Source: Raineyella sp. W15-4
GTDB lineage: Bacteria > Actinomycetota > Actinomycetes > Propionibacteriales > Propionibacteriaceae
Reading direction: 5' to 3'
Length of the DNA stretch: 64,000 bases
NCBI RefSeq assembly: GCF_033170155.1
Contig: NZ_CP137079.1
Coordinates: forward strand, 3,782,001 to 3,846,000
Part shown: piece after piece, positions 33,741-43,545 of the stretch
Layout of the letters: each line of letters starts with the position of its first letter
Numbering within the stretch: position 1 is the stretch's first letter
Position numbers and translations under genes: made by a program
Notes under the pieces: generated by a model
Told to the model about the DNA's origin: nothing
The model's database searches: none
The model's input: the letters and a program-made list of their open reading frames with translations, nothing else

Positions 33741-35675
33741 TCAGCTGAGCTGCTCGAACTTCCGTGCCCAGGCCGACCGGATCGGGTTGGCGTCGGCCAC
33801 CAGCGCGTCGAACCGGGCGTCGGCGATGTGGCCGACCTCGGCGACCGCGGTGACCAGTTCGCGCGCCGGGGAGCTGGCCACCCGGTGCCAGCCGTCGCCG
33901 ACGAGCTGGTCCCGGCTGGCCAGATTGGCCAGGCTGACCACCCACGGCATGCCGTGCTTGTCCCGGTACGCCTGGCTGAGCGCGGCGATCTCCGTACGGT
34001 CCCGGTCGTCGAGGCGATCACCGGCAAGCGCGAGCGATCCGGTCTCCTGCAGGGCCCGGACGTCCGCGGTGGCCTCCTCAGGGTCGGTCAGCACCAGCTC
34101 GGCGATGTCGTGGTAACTGTCGATCAGCGCCCGCTGTTCGTCCGGCCCGGCGGACAGCACGACCTGCTGGAACGCCTCCCGCAACTCCTCGGTGCTCTCG
34201 AACGGACGGTCCTCCCAGGCCCGGGCCACCGGCCAGGTGACCGGGAACAGCCCACCGAAGGCGGCGACGAACTCCTCCTTGCTCATCGCGTTGACCTCGT
34301 CGAGACGGACCGGCCTGCCGTGCGCCACCGCGACATCGGGACCCTTCTGCCGCCCGACATGGAAGAACAGCAGGTTGAGGACGATCGCGACGATCGAGCC
34401 GAGGGTGACGCCGGAGCCGAAGAGGATCTGCAGCCATGCCGGCACGGCCTGGGCGATCGTCGGCTGCAGGGTGACGAGCATGGCCAGCCCGATGGAGGTG
34501 GAGACGATCACCGCGTTGCGGTTGTCGTGCATGTCGACCTTGCCGAGGGTCTGGATGCCGACGACGGCGACGTTGGCGAACATCGCCAGCGAGGCCCCGC
34601 CCAGCACCGGGGCCGGGATGGCGGCGACGATCGCGCCGGCCTTCGGCAGCACGCCGAGGATGATCATGATGACGCCCGCCGCGGTGACCACCCAGCGGGA
34701 CTTGACCCTGGTGAGCCGGACCAGCCCGACGTTCTGCGCGAAGCAGGTGTAGGGGAACGAGTTGAGCACGCCGCCGAGGGTGGTCGACAGGCCGTCGGCG
34801 CGCAGTGCGGCGGCGATGTGGCGCGGGGTGATCCGCCTGCCGACCACCTCGCCGGTGGCGAAGACGTCGCCGGTGGTCTCCACCGCGGTGATCGCCATCA
34901 CGATGATCATCGAGATGACACCGGTGAGGGAGAACGCCGGCCAGCCGAAGAAGAACGGCGAGGTGACCCCGACCGGGGCGGCGCTCGCCACCCCGGAGAA
35001 GTCGGTGTGGCCCAGCACGGCCGCCACCCCGGTGCCGAACACCAGCCCGATCAGCACCGAGATGGTCGCCAGGAAGCCCTTGAAGACCCGCTGGACCAGG
35101 ACGATCACCGCCAACGTGCCCAGCGCATACAGCAGGCCGGGCACCATCGCTGCCGGGTCGCTCTCGCCCCAACGGACCACGTCGCCGGCCGCCACACCGA
35201 TCAGCGTGGTGCCCATCACCGTCAGCAGCGTGCCGGTGACGACCGGCGGGAAGTACTTCAGCAGGCGGGCGAAGTACGGCGCCCCGAAGAACGTCACCAG
35301 ACCGGCGATGATGATCGACCCGTACACCGCGGCCAGGCCCTGGGTACCGCCGCCGGAGGCCAGCCCGATCGCGATGATCGGCGACACGGCGGTGAAGGTC
35401 ACGCCCTGCAGCAGCGGGAGGCGTACGCCGATCCGCCGGCCCAGCCCGGCGGACTGGATGATCGACGCGATGCCGCAGGTGAACAGGTCGGCGTTGATCA
35501 GGTGGATGGTGTCCTGCTGGGAGAGCCCGAGGCCCTGCGAGATGACCAGCGGGACGATCACCGCGCCCGCATAGAACGCCAGGACGTGCTGGACGCCGAG
35601 GACCGTCAGCTTCGGGAGCGGCGGGACGGCGTCGACCGGGTCGACGGGCCGCGCGGGGGCTGTCGTGGTTGTCAC
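33741..35675 (-). CDS. Nucleobase:cation symporter-2 permease fused to an OHCU-decarboxylase-like domain
   Basis: 644 residues from a GTG at 35675; further upstream frame overlaps the next gene and is unconserved. Residues ~15-450 are a uracil/xanthine/urate permease: VLGVQHVLAFYAGAVIVPLV, GVRLPLLQGVTFTAVSPI, and the family motif AITAVETTGDVFATGEV. Residues ~475-640 align with 2-oxo-4-hydroxy-4-carboxy-5-ureidoimidazoline decarboxylase (MSKEEFVAAFGGLFPVTWPV, SQAYRDKHGMPWVVSLANL, ELVTAVAEVGHIADARFDAL). The catalytic HPDL-type motif reads YHDI and the SxEQ motif is not recognisable, so activity is doubtful. The fusion implies urate or xanthine uptake tied to ureide metabolism. No uricase is in the window. 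Confidence 0.88.
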   Translation of the reverse strand: MTTTTAPARPVDPVDAVPPLPKLTVLGVQHVLAFYAGAVIVPLVISQGLGLSQQDTIHLINADLFTCGIASIIQSAGLGRRIGVRLPLLQGVTFTAVSPIIAIGLASGGGTQGLAAVYGSIIIAGLVTFFGAPYFARLLKYFPPVVTGTLLTVMGTTLIGVAAGDVVRWGESDPAAMVPGLLYALGTLAVIVLVQRVFKGFLATISVLIGLVFGTGVAAVLGHTDFSGVASAAPVGVTSPFFFGWPAFSLTGVISMIIVMAITAVETTGDVFATGEVVGRRITPRHIAAALRADGLSTTLGGVLNSFPYTCFAQNVGLVRLTRVKSRWVVTAAGVIMIILGVLPKAGAIVAAIPAPVLGGASLAMFANVAVVGIQTLGKVDMHDNRNAVIVSTSIGLAMLVTLQPTIAQAVPAWLQILFGSGVTLGSIVAIVLNLLFFHVGRQKGPDVAVAHGRPVRLDEVNAMSKEEFVAAFGGLFPVTWPVARAWEDRPFESTEELREAFQQVVLSAGPDEQRALIDSYHDIAELVLTDPEEATADVRALQETGSLALAGDRLDDRDRTEIAALSQAYRDKHGMPWVVSLANLASRDQLVGDGWHRVASSPARELVTAVAEVGHIADARFDALVADANPIRSAWARKFEQLS

Positions 35676-35772
35676 GGACCGATATCCTAGGGACCGGCCG
35701 CCGGAGCGGTCCGGGGACCCCACGGCCGGAGTCCTCTCGGTGAACCATCGGAGCCCTCCCACGGCCCCACTG

Positions 35773-38700
35773 TCAGGCGGTGACGGCCAGGGTGGACGCA
35801 CCGTCGGCGCGCCGCCGGACGCTGATCCGCTCCGGGATACGGTCCTTCATGTCGGCGACGTGGCTGATCACCCCGACCGTACGACCCCCTGCCCGCAGCC
35901 CGTCGAGGACCGCCATCACGTTCTCCAGGGCGGACGGGTCGAGCGACCCGAAGCCCTCGTCGATGAACAGCGTGTCGAGGTCCACCCCACCGGCCTCCGC
36001 CCGGACGATGTCGGCCAGGCCCAGGGCGAGGGCCAGCGACACGTAGAATGTCTCGCCACCCGACAGGGTGCCGGGCGAGCGCGGCCGGTCGGTGAGCTGG
36101 TCCAGCACCTGCAGCCCCAGCCCGAGCTTGTGCGAGCGCTGGCCCGCCTCGTCGTCGACCCGCTCCAGCAGGTAGCGTCCGTCGGACATCACCTGCAGCC
36201 GGTCGTTGGCCGCGGCGACCACCTCCTCGAAGCGGCGTACCAGCACCCAGGTCGCCAGCTCGGTCCGGATCAGCGACTGGGATCCCGCCTGGGCCAGGTC
36301 GGACACCCGTAGCAGCGCCTGGCCACTCGCCACCTCCCGGGCGTACGCCGCGATCGCCGTCTCCACCGCCGTCCGCGCCCCGGTCACGTCCGCGGCCAGC
36401 GCCGCGGCGGCGTCGGCGGCCGAGGTGGCAGCGTGGGCTGCGGCGCGGGCCTGCTCGGCGGCCGCACGGCACTCCTCGAGCCGGGGGTCCTCGTCGCCGG
36501 TGAGCCCGGACAGTTCCGCCAGGCCGGCGTCGACCGCGTCGCGTTCCTTGTCGTACGCCCGCACCCGGCCCTGGGCCTGGGCCTCGGCGGCGCGTTCCAG
36601 CCGGGCGGCCCGGGCCGCGGCCGGATCGGCGAAGGGGGAGTCGGCCAGGGCGGTGTCGAGGGCGAGCCGGGCATCGTGCTCCTCGGCGCGGGCGCGGACC
36701 ACGGCCCGCGCGGCGTCGGCCCGGCGCCGGGCGGTGGCGGCCTCCGGGCGCAACGCCGCGACGCGGACAGCCACCGACTCCTCCTCGCCGCGCAGCTCGG
36801 CGCAACGCCCGGTGTCCTGGTCGAGCGCGGCGGCGTCGTGGACGAGGTCCTGGTCGGCCCGGCCCCAGTCCTGCTCGTCCCGGGTCCACCCGGCCTGGAG
36901 CCGCTGGGTGTCGGCCCGGTACGCGCGCAGCGCCCGCTCCCGGACGGCGATCTCGTCGTGCCGGGTGGCGACCTGCCGTTGCCGTTCCTCGGCCGCGCGG
37001 ACCGCCTCGGTGGCCGCGGTGACGTCGAGTCCACCGGCCTCGGCACGCCGGGCGGCGAGCCTGGCCTGCAGCTCGGCGTGGGTCTGTTGGTGGGCGGTGA
37101 CCGCGGCGACGGCCCGGGTGCGGGCCTCCTCGGCGGCGCTGACGTCCGCCGCGGAGACCTGGGCGGCGCCGCGCCGGGCGGGGGCGGGATGCTCGGTCGC
37201 GCCGCAGACCCGGCAGGGCTCGCCGTCGCGCAGGTCGGCGGCCATCTCCCCGGCCATCCCGGCGAACCGGTCGAGCTGGCGCTGCCGAGCGGTCGCGTCG
37301 GCCCGCTCCTGGGTCGCCACCAGTCGACGGAAGATTTCCACCGACTGTGCGACCTGCCGGTCGAGCTTCTCGGCGCCGGTCGCCGCGGCGAGGGCGGTGC
37401 GGGCCCGGAGGGTGTCGCGCTCGGCCGCGGCGAGGTCCCCGGCCCCGTCCCGCAGCAGGGTCAGCTGGTCGTCCAGGCCCGCGTCCTCGGTGGGTCGGGT
37501 CGCCAGCTCCGCACGGCGCCGGGTCAGGGTGTCACGTTGCGCGGTGAGCTGGTCGCGGCGGGCCGTCAGGCCGTGACGGCGCGCGGGGAGGTCGTTCTCG
37601 ATCCGGGCCCAGGGCTCCAACTCCCCGATAGCCCGGGTGCAGTCGGCGTACCGGGTGTCCTCGCGGTCGGCGAGGACGGTGAGCACCTCGTCGGTGCCGG
37701 ACTCGTCGGACACCGGCACTCCCACGGCGTCGCCGGCGGCCAGGGCTGCGATGAGGGCGACCCGCGCCTTCTCCGCGGGGACGATCAGCGGCACCACCGC
37801 CGCGGCGGCCAGGTGCCGGTCGAGCCGCTCCCGCAGCGCGGCGATCTCGCCGGCCGCGGTGGTCAGGTCCCGGTCGCGGGCCAGCAGGTCGGCCCGACGG
37901 CGGAGCGCCTCGACAAGCTTCTCGGCCCGGTCGAGGGCACGGCGTGCCTCCGCCTCGACGACCTCGGCGCCCTCGGCGACGGCCGCGGTCCGGGCGACCT
38001 CCGCGGCCAGCCGGACCGCGTCGGCGGCCAGCCGGGGGGCGACAACGTCGTGGCCCTCGAGCGCGGCGATCTCCAGTGCCGCCGTGTCCGCGGTCTCGGC
38101 GCCGAGCCGGCTCCCGTAGACGGCGACGGCCTTCCCGATCGCCCCTCGGTGGCCCTCCAAGGTCTTCCGCAGCACCCTGGCCCCCTCGACCAGCCTCTTC
38201 TGCACCTCTTCGTACATCTGGGTGCCGAAGACACGCTGCAGCACCGTCCGCCGGTCGTCGGGCTTCGACCGCAGGAAGGTCGCGAACTTCCCCTGCGGCA
38301 GCAGCACGGTCTGGGTGAACTGGTCGCGGGTCAGCCCGGTCAGCGCCGGGATCTCGGCGCCGACCTCCTGGGCCCGGTTGGACACCAGCCGCCCCGCCTC
38401 GCCACCGCCGAGCACCTCCTCGAGGTCCCCGGGACTGAGCCGCCACAGCTTCACCTGTTGGTTCTGCGTGGTGGTGCCGGTGCCCCGCTGCTTGGGGCGT
38501 TCGTACTTCGGCTGTCGCCAGATCCGGAAGTCCCCGGCACCGGTGGAGAACACCAGCTCGACGTACGGTTCCACTCGCGGATCCGCGTGGGCGGAGTGCA
38601 GCCGCTCGTCGCTGGCCTCGGCGTCGGCCAGGGTGCCGTAGAGGGCGAAGGTGATCGCGTCGAGCAGGGTCGATTTGCCGGAGCCGGTGGGTCCCTCGAT

Positions 38701-38796
38701 CAGGAACAGCCCACCCGCCCCCAGTGCGTCGAGGTCGATCGCGCACTCGTCGGGGAACGGCCCGATCCCGCGCAGCGTCAGCCGGTGGAACTGCAT
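35773..38796 (-). CDS. sbcC: Exonuclease subunit SbcC
   Basis: 1007 residues. N-terminal ATPase half with Walker A EGPTGSGKSTLLDAITFALY and the Q-loop region VLLPQGKFATFLR. Long coiled-coil arms rich in Ala, Arg and Glu surround a central zinc hook, CRVCG, near residue 525. The C-terminal half has the signature LSGGETFYVSLALAL and Walker B DTLFIDEGFGSLD. SbcC partners SbcD as the bacterial Mre11-Rad50-type complex that processes DNA ends and hairpins. Its ATG overlaps the sbcD stop (TGATG), so the two are translated together. Confidence 0.96.
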   Translation of the reverse strand: MQFHRLTLRGIGPFPDECAIDLDALGAGGLFLIEGPTGSGKSTLLDAITFALYGTLADAEASDERLHSAHADPRVEPYVELVFSTGAGDFRIWRQPKYERPKQRGTGTTTQNQQVKLWRLSPGDLEEVLGGGEAGRLVSNRAQEVGAEIPALTGLTRDQFTQTVLLPQGKFATFLRSKPDDRRTVLQRVFGTQMYEEVQKRLVEGARVLRKTLEGHRGAIGKAVAVYGSRLGAETADTAALEIAALEGHDVVAPRLAADAVRLAAEVARTAAVAEGAEVVEAEARRALDRAEKLVEALRRRADLLARDRDLTTAAGEIAALRERLDRHLAAAAVVPLIVPAEKARVALIAALAAGDAVGVPVSDESGTDEVLTVLADREDTRYADCTRAIGELEPWARIENDLPARRHGLTARRDQLTAQRDTLTRRRAELATRPTEDAGLDDQLTLLRDGAGDLAAAERDTLRARTALAAATGAEKLDRQVAQSVEIFRRLVATQERADATARQRQLDRFAGMAGEMAADLRDGEPCRVCGATEHPAPARRGAAQVSAADVSAAEEARTRAVAAVTAHQQTHAELQARLAARRAEAGGLDVTAATEAVRAAEERQRQVATRHDEIAVRERALRAYRADTQRLQAGWTRDEQDWGRADQDLVHDAAALDQDTGRCAELRGEEESVAVRVAALRPEAATARRRADAARAVVRARAEEHDARLALDTALADSPFADPAAARAARLERAAEAQAQGRVRAYDKERDAVDAGLAELSGLTGDEDPRLEECRAAAEQARAAAHAATSAADAAAALAADVTGARTAVETAIAAYAREVASGQALLRVSDLAQAGSQSLIRTELATWVLVRRFEEVVAAANDRLQVMSDGRYLLERVDDEAGQRSHKLGLGLQVLDQLTDRPRSPGTLSGGETFYVSLALALGLADIVRAEAGGVDLDTLFIDEGFGSLDPSALENVMAVLDGLRAGGRTVGVISHVADMKDRIPERISVRRRADGASTLAVTA

Positions 38797-39956
38797 CAGG
38801 CCACCGCCAGTGCCCGGACGGCCTCGTACGCCTCGCGCAGCACCTGTTCCTCGTCGGCGGTGGCGTCCCGGCCGCCGGCGTCCGCGACGAAGTCGGTCAG
38901 CACCTCCAGCGGGTCGGCCACGGCGGTGATCCGGGACGGGCCGTCAGCGACCCGGTCGGCGGGCAGGTGGGCGAAGGTCAGCAGGTGCGGGAAGCAGGCC
39001 CGGGCCCGGGCCATCATGTCGGCAGTCCGGATCGGGTCGGTCACCACCACCTCGGCCCAGGCGTCCCGGTCGGCGTCCCAGGCCGAGGACTCCAGCTCGG
39101 CCAGCGTGCCGCGGGCCCGGACCAGCCGGCGCGGCACCGGGGCGGGCACGGTCCGCACCGTCGGCACCGGTCGGTCCCGGTGGAAGTCGACGATCACGCT
39201 GGACTTCACCTGGCCGGCCTCGGAGAACGAGAACGCCAGTGGGGAGCCGGCGTAGCGCATCAGCGGGTCGCGGTCCGGGTCGCCGATCCGCTGCGAGCGG
39301 TGCAGGTGGCCCAGCGCGACGTACGCCGGGTCGGCCGTCCGGAACACCGCCGACGGCACCGAGTCGATCCCGCCGACCCGGATGTCCCGCTCGGAGTCGG
39401 ACGTCTCCCCGGTCCCGACGAACTCGTGGGCGAGCAGCGCCACTGGCACCGCGGGGTCGCGCCGGGCCCGGTCCGCGGCGATCCGGTCCACCGCGGCGCC
39501 GACCACTGCGGCGTGGGTCCGCTCCACCCCGCCCAGCTCCCGGCGGGTGCCGTCGGGGTCGAGGTAGGGCACCGGGTAGACAACCAGGCCGTCGTGGCCC
39601 TCGGCGTCCGGCACGACGACCGGGTGGCCGATCTCGGCGACCCGGGTGCGGACGCTCAGCCGGTCGCGGAACATCCCGGCGCCGAAGCCCAGCCGGACCG
39701 CCGAGTCGTGGTTGCCCGAGGTGATCACCACCCGGGTGCGCGCGGTCAGCCGGCCCAGCGTGTCGCCGAGCAGCTCCACCGACTCGACCGGCGGGATGGC
39801 GCGGTCGTACACGTCGCCGGCCACCAGCACGGCGTCGATCCGCTCAGCCTCGACCAGCTCCACCAGGTGGTCGGCGAACGTCTCGTGGGCGGACTGCAGG
39901 CTCTCGCCGTGCAGGGTCCGGCCGAGGTGCCAGTCAGCGGTGTGCAGGATGCGCAT
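38796..39956 (-). CDS. sbcD: Exonuclease subunit SbcD (Mre11-type nuclease)
   Basis: 386 residues. Metallophosphoesterase motifs are in order: ILHTADWHLGRTLHG (motif I, DxH), VLVAGDVYDRAIPP (GDxxD), ITSGNHDSAVRLGF (GNHD), VALLAHEFVG and GHLHRSQRIG (GHxH). It is the Mn-dependent nuclease of the SbcCD complex. It is the first gene of the sbcDC unit. A second, weaker start is not needed because the motif-I region begins at residue 3. Confidence 0.96.
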   Translation of the reverse strand: MRILHTADWHLGRTLHGESLQSAHETFADHLVELVEAERIDAVLVAGDVYDRAIPPVESVELLGDTLGRLTARTRVVITSGNHDSAVRLGFGAGMFRDRLSVRTRVAEIGHPVVVPDAEGHDGLVVYPVPYLDPDGTRRELGGVERTHAAVVGAAVDRIAADRARRDPAVPVALLAHEFVGTGETSDSERDIRVGGIDSVPSAVFRTADPAYVALGHLHRSQRIGDPDRDPLMRYAGSPLAFSFSEAGQVKSSVIVDFHRDRPVPTVRTVPAPVPRRLVRARGTLAELESSAWDADRDAWAEVVVTDPIRTADMMARARACFPHLLTFAHLPADRVADGPSRITAVADPLEVLTDFVADAGGRDATADEEQVLREAYEAVRALAVA

Positions 39957-40071
39957 GGTTGAACGCTAGGACGGGCCTCTGACAATCCCCGGGAGGGCAC
40001 TCCGTGGAGCAGGTCTTTCACGCTCCGACGAGACGGCTGGTCGCCAACGGGCCCACCGCGAGCCGCGGAGG

Positions 40072-41253
40072 TCACTCCGCGGCCGGCGTGCCCCGCAGGT
40101 AGCGGCCGAAGTGCGGCACGGTGAACTGCACCTTGCCGCGCTCGCCGGAGTAGACCAGCCCCTTCTTCAGCAGTGAGTCACGGGCCGGGGACAGGCTCTG
40201 CGGCTTGCGGTCCAGGTGCGCGGCGACCTCGGCGGTGCCGACCGGCTCCTCCCCGCCGATCTCGGCCATCGCCCGCAGATACTCCCGCTCCGCCGGGGTG
40301 GCCCGCTCGTAGCGGGATCCGAAGAAGCCGACGGCCAGTTCCGACTCGGCCTGCGGCACCGCCACGGCGACGTCGTCGGGCCCGATCGGCGAGGCGGTCG
40401 CCGCGTCCCAGACCGCCTTGCCGTACGCCTGGATGAAGTACGGATAGCCGCCGGTGGCCCGGTACAGCGCAGCCAGCGCCGCCGGATCGTACGCCGCTCC
40501 CTCGTCGGCGGCGGGTTCGGCGAGGGCGGCGTCAGCCGCGTCCCGGGGCAGCCGGTCGATCCGGACGTAGCGGAACAGCCGCTCCGAGTAGGACTTCGAC
40601 GCCGACAGCACGGCCGGCAGGTGCGGCAGCCCGGCCCCGACCACGATCAGCGGCAGGCCCTGCTGGCTGAGCTCGTGGCAGGCGGCGCAGACCGCCGACA
40701 CGTCCGGCGGCTCCAGGTCCTGCATCTCGTCGATGTAGAGCGCCACACCCGTGCCGAGGTCCAGGGCGATGCCGCCGATATCGGTGAGCACCTCGACCAG
40801 GTCGATCTCGATGTCGCCCGAGTCGGCCCGCCCCCGGGTCGGCGGCACGTTGATCCCCGGGTTCCACCGGTCGCGCAGCTTGGTGCCGGGCTTCGCGTCG
40901 GCCTCGACGAAGGACCGGACGGTGCCGAGCACCGTCTCGGTCTGCGAGGGGTGGCCGAGCTCACGGACGGCCATGTGCAGGGCCGCCCCGAGCGGCCGGC
41001 GCAGCGACTGCCCGGGCCGGGCCTCCAGCTTGCCGGTGCCCCAGCCGGCGCGGACCGCCGAGGAGCGCAGGGTGTTCAGCAGCACGGTCTTGCCGACGCC
41101 GCGCAGCCCGGTGAGGACCATCGAGCGCTCGGGCCGGCCCTTCGCCACCCGGGCGAGCACGACGTCGAACGCCGCCAACTCGTCGTCCCGGCCGGTCAGG
41201 GCGGGCGGTCGTTGCCCGGCCCCCGGTGCGTACGGGTTCTGGATCGGGTCCAC
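40072..41253 (-). CDS. AAA-type ATPase of the ORC/Cdc6-like STAND group
   Basis: 393 residues. Walker A MVLTGLRGVGKTVLLNTLR (~45-63), Walker B VALYIDEMQDLEPPDV, sensor-1-like LIVVGAGLPHLP, and an arginine-bearing RLPRDAADAAL region. TGGYPYFIQAYGKAVW is the conserved C-terminal ATPase lid motif. A winged-helix domain ends the protein (EPVGTAEVAAHLDRKPQSLS, KGLVYSGERGKVQFTVPHFG). Proteins of this type (COG1672-like) are widespread in actinobacteria with unknown role. It diverges from thiM. Confidence 0.85.
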   Translation of the reverse strand: MDPIQNPYAPGAGQRPPALTGRDDELAAFDVVLARVAKGRPERSMVLTGLRGVGKTVLLNTLRSSAVRAGWGTGKLEARPGQSLRRPLGAALHMAVRELGHPSQTETVLGTVRSFVEADAKPGTKLRDRWNPGINVPPTRGRADSGDIEIDLVEVLTDIGGIALDLGTGVALYIDEMQDLEPPDVSAVCAACHELSQQGLPLIVVGAGLPHLPAVLSASKSYSERLFRYVRIDRLPRDAADAALAEPAADEGAAYDPAALAALYRATGGYPYFIQAYGKAVWDAATASPIGPDDVAVAVPQAESELAVGFFGSRYERATPAEREYLRAMAEIGGEEPVGTAEVAAHLDRKPQSLSPARDSLLKKGLVYSGERGKVQFTVPHFGRYLRGTPAAE

Positions 41254-41324
41254 GATGTCACTCTATGGTGCCGTCTACCGATCCCCCGAGATCGACGCAG
41301 ATGTTGCTGCAATATCGTCGGAGC

Positions 41325-42137
41325 ATGCAGTCCGCGCCGTCCTCGTCCACCGTGCCGTCCGCCCTCGCCGTCGCCCTGGAGCAGTTCCGCGCCACCGTCC
41401 CGCTGGTGCACTGCCTCACCAACACCGTGGTGACCAACTTCACCGCAAACGTCGTCCTCGCCGCCGGGGGCGCCCCGGCGATGGTCGACAACCCGCACGA
41501 GGCCGGCGAGTTCGCCGCCGTCGCGGGCGGCGTGCTGATCAATCTCGGCACCCCGCAGGACCACACCGTCGCCGCGATGCGGCTGGCCGCGGCCGCGGCC
41601 AGCGCGCACGCCGTGCCGTGGGTGCTGGATCCGGTCGCGGCGGGCGCCATCGGGTGGCGTACGCAGGTCGCCGTCGAGCTGCTCGCGGCGCATCCGGCGA
41701 TCGTCCGGGGCAACGCCTCGGAGATCCTCGGCCTGCTCGGCGGGGCCGGCGGCAAGGGGGTGGAGTCCTCGCACTCCTCCGACGACGCGGTGGAGTCCGC
41801 CCGCCGGCTCGCCACCGACCTCGGCGCCGTCGTCGCGGTCAGCGGCCCGACCGACTACCTCACCGACGGCGCCCGCACCCTGGCGCTGAGCAACGGGCAC
41901 CAGCTGATGACCAGGGTCACCGGTGTCGGCTGCGCGCTCGGGGCGTTGATGGCCGGGTTCGCCGCGGTCACCGCCGACCGGCTGACGGCCGCCGCTGCGG
42001 CCACCACGCTGCTCTGCCTGGCCGCCGAGGAGGCGCCGAAGAACGGCACCGGCTCCTTCGCCGTCGGCCTGCTGGACGCACTGGGGTCGATCACCCCGGA
42101 AAAGCTCGCCGCCCGGGTGGCACTGGAGGAACGATGA
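41325..42137 (+). CDS. thiM: Hydroxyethylthiazole kinase
   Basis: 270 residues from ATG 41325; ATG 41301 is an in-frame alternative. Ribokinase-like ThiM signatures: VPLVHCLTNTVVTNFTANVV, GAPAMVDNPHEAGEFA, HPAIVRGNASEILGL, and the anion-hole/catalytic region TRVTGVGCALGALMAGFAA with the active-site Cys. It phosphorylates 4-methyl-5-(2-hydroxyethyl)thiazole for thiamine salvage. The next gene is thiE, overlapping by ATGA. The 71-base leader is too short to hold a TPP riboswitch and shows none of its conserved boxes. Confidence 0.95.
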   Translation: MQSAPSSSTVPSALAVALEQFRATVPLVHCLTNTVVTNFTANVVLAAGGAPAMVDNPHEAGEFAAVAGGVLINLGTPQDHTVAAMRLAAAAASAHAVPWVLDPVAAGAIGWRTQVAVELLAAHPAIVRGNASEILGLLGGAGGKGVESSHSSDDAVESARRLATDLGAVVAVSGPTDYLTDGARTLALSNGHQLMTRVTGVGCALGALMAGFAAVTADRLTAAAAATTLLCLAAEEAPKNGTGSFAVGLLDALGSITPEKLAARVALEER

Positions 42138-42787
42138 CCGGCCCGCGCGGCGGACGGGCCCACGCCGACTACCGGCTCTACCTCGTCACCGACCCGGTGA
42201 TGACCGCCGAGCACGGCCTGGTCCGGACCGTGCTGGAGGCGGTCGAGGGCGGGGTGACGCTGGTGCAGTTGCGCGACACCGGGGTGGACGACGACGAGTT
42301 CGTCCGGATCGGCCGCGCCCTGCACACCGCACTGGCGGGCCGGGTCCCGCTGATCGTCAACGACCGGGTCCACCTGGTGCCCGAGATCGGCGCCGAGGGC
42401 GCCCACGTCGGCCAGGGCGACCTGCCGATCGACGAGGCCCGTACGCTGCTCGGCCCGGACCGGCTGCTCGGGCTGTCGGTGCAGACCACCCGGCACCTCG
42501 AGGTGGCGCAGGCCCTCGGCGAGGACCTGATCGACTACGTCGGCATCGGCCCGGTCTGGGACACCGCGACCAAGCCAGACGCGGCCCGGGCCGGCGGCCC
42601 GGAGCGTACGGCCGCGGTCGCCGCCGCCAGCCCGTGGCCGAGTGTCGCCATCGGCGGGATCAGCCTCAACCGGGTCCGCCGGGTGCGGGCCACCGGCGTG
42701 GACGGGATCAGCGTGGTGTCGGCGATCTGTGGCCGGCCGTCCCCGCGGGACGCTGCGGCCGCCCTGCTGGCGGCGTGGACCTCGTGA
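42134..42787 (+). CDS. thiE: Thiamine-phosphate synthase
   Basis: 217 residues. TIM-barrel ThiE motifs: RLYLVTDPVM, GGVTLVQLRDTGVDDDEF, PLIVNDRVHL, GAHVGQGDLPIDEARTLLG, DYVGIGPVWDTATKPDA and VAIGGISLNRVRRV. It couples the thiazole phosphate to HMP pyrophosphate. The ATG overlaps the thiM stop, and its own stop overlaps the GTG of a sirtuin gene, so three genes are translationally chained. Confidence 0.95.
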   Translation: MTGPRGGRAHADYRLYLVTDPVMTAEHGLVRTVLEAVEGGVTLVQLRDTGVDDDEFVRIGRALHTALAGRVPLIVNDRVHLVPEIGAEGAHVGQGDLPIDEARTLLGPDRLLGLSVQTTRHLEVAQALGEDLIDYVGIGPVWDTATKPDAARAGGPERTAAVAAASPWPSVAIGGISLNRVRRVRATGVDGISVVSAICGRPSPRDAAAALLAAWTS

Positions 42788-43545
42788 CCGGGGAGGATCC
42801 GGCCGCCGAGCGGGCGACGGCGAAGGAGCTGCTCGGGGCGGCCACCCGGATCACCGTCCTCACCGGCGCCGGGCTGTCGACCGCCTCCGGCATCCCGGAT
42901 TTCCGCGGCCCCGCCGGGCTGTGGACCGCCGACCCCGAGGCCGAACGGATCTCGACCCTGGACTGGTACCTGTACGACGAGGGGGTGCGCCGGGCCGCCT
43001 GGCGCTACCGCGCCGCTTCCTCGGTCTGGCAGGCCCGGCCCAACGCCGCGCACCGGGCCCTGGCCCGGCTGGAGGACCAGGGTCGGCTGCGGGCGATCAT
43101 CACCCAGAACACCGACGGCCTGCACCAGCAGGCCGGCAGCCGCGCCGTGCTGGAGATGCATGGCAACGTCCACACCTGGCGCTGTGAGACCTGCCGGGCG
43201 GAGGGGCCGATGGCCGAGGCGGTCGCCCGGGTCCGGGCCGGCGATCCCGACCCGCGCTGCCCCTCCTGCGGGGGCGTCATCCGGGCCACCACCATCCTGT
43301 TCGGCGAGAATCTGGACCAGCGGGTGCTCACTGCCGCGTACGCCGCCGCGGAGGACTGCGACCTGCTGCTGGCCGTCGGCACCAGCCTGACGGTCCACCC
43401 GGTGGCCGGCTTGGTGTCCGTGGCAGGATCGGCGGGGGCCCGGATCGTCATCGTGAACGGGGAGCCGACACCGTACGACCGCCGCGCCGACGCGGTGGTG
43501 CGCGAGCCCATCGAGACGATCCTCCCCCGACTGATCGGAGCGTGA
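42784..43545 (+). CDS. Sir2-family NAD-dependent protein deacylase (sirtuin)
   Basis: 253 residues from GTG 42784. NAD-binding VLTGAGLSTASGIPDFRG, the catalytic histidine region IITQNTDGLHQQAG ... LEMHGNVHTWRCETC, and the zinc site CETC with CPSC. Later motifs are TILFGENLDQRVL, LLLAVGTSLTVHPVAGLV and VIVNGEPTPYD. All core residues are present. Sirtuins remove acetyl or other acyl groups from lysines. It sits inside a thiamine-salvage operon and overlaps the mechanosensitive-channel gene downstream, an unusual partnership. Confidence 0.93.
   Translation: MTGEDPAAERATAKELLGAATRITVLTGAGLSTASGIPDFRGPAGLWTADPEAERISTLDWYLYDEGVRRAAWRYRAASSVWQARPNAAHRALARLEDQGRLRAIITQNTDGLHQQAGSRAVLEMHGNVHTWRCETCRAEGPMAEAVARVRAGDPDPRCPSCGGVIRATTILFGENLDQRVLTAAYAAAEDCDLLLAVGTSLTVHPVAGLVSVAGSAGARIVIVNGEPTPYDRRADAVVREPIETILPRLIGA

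Noticed and set aside
41254-41324. TPP riboswitch before thiM
   Set aside because: Only 71 bases, and none of the conserved TPP-aptamer boxes such as CTGAGA is present.
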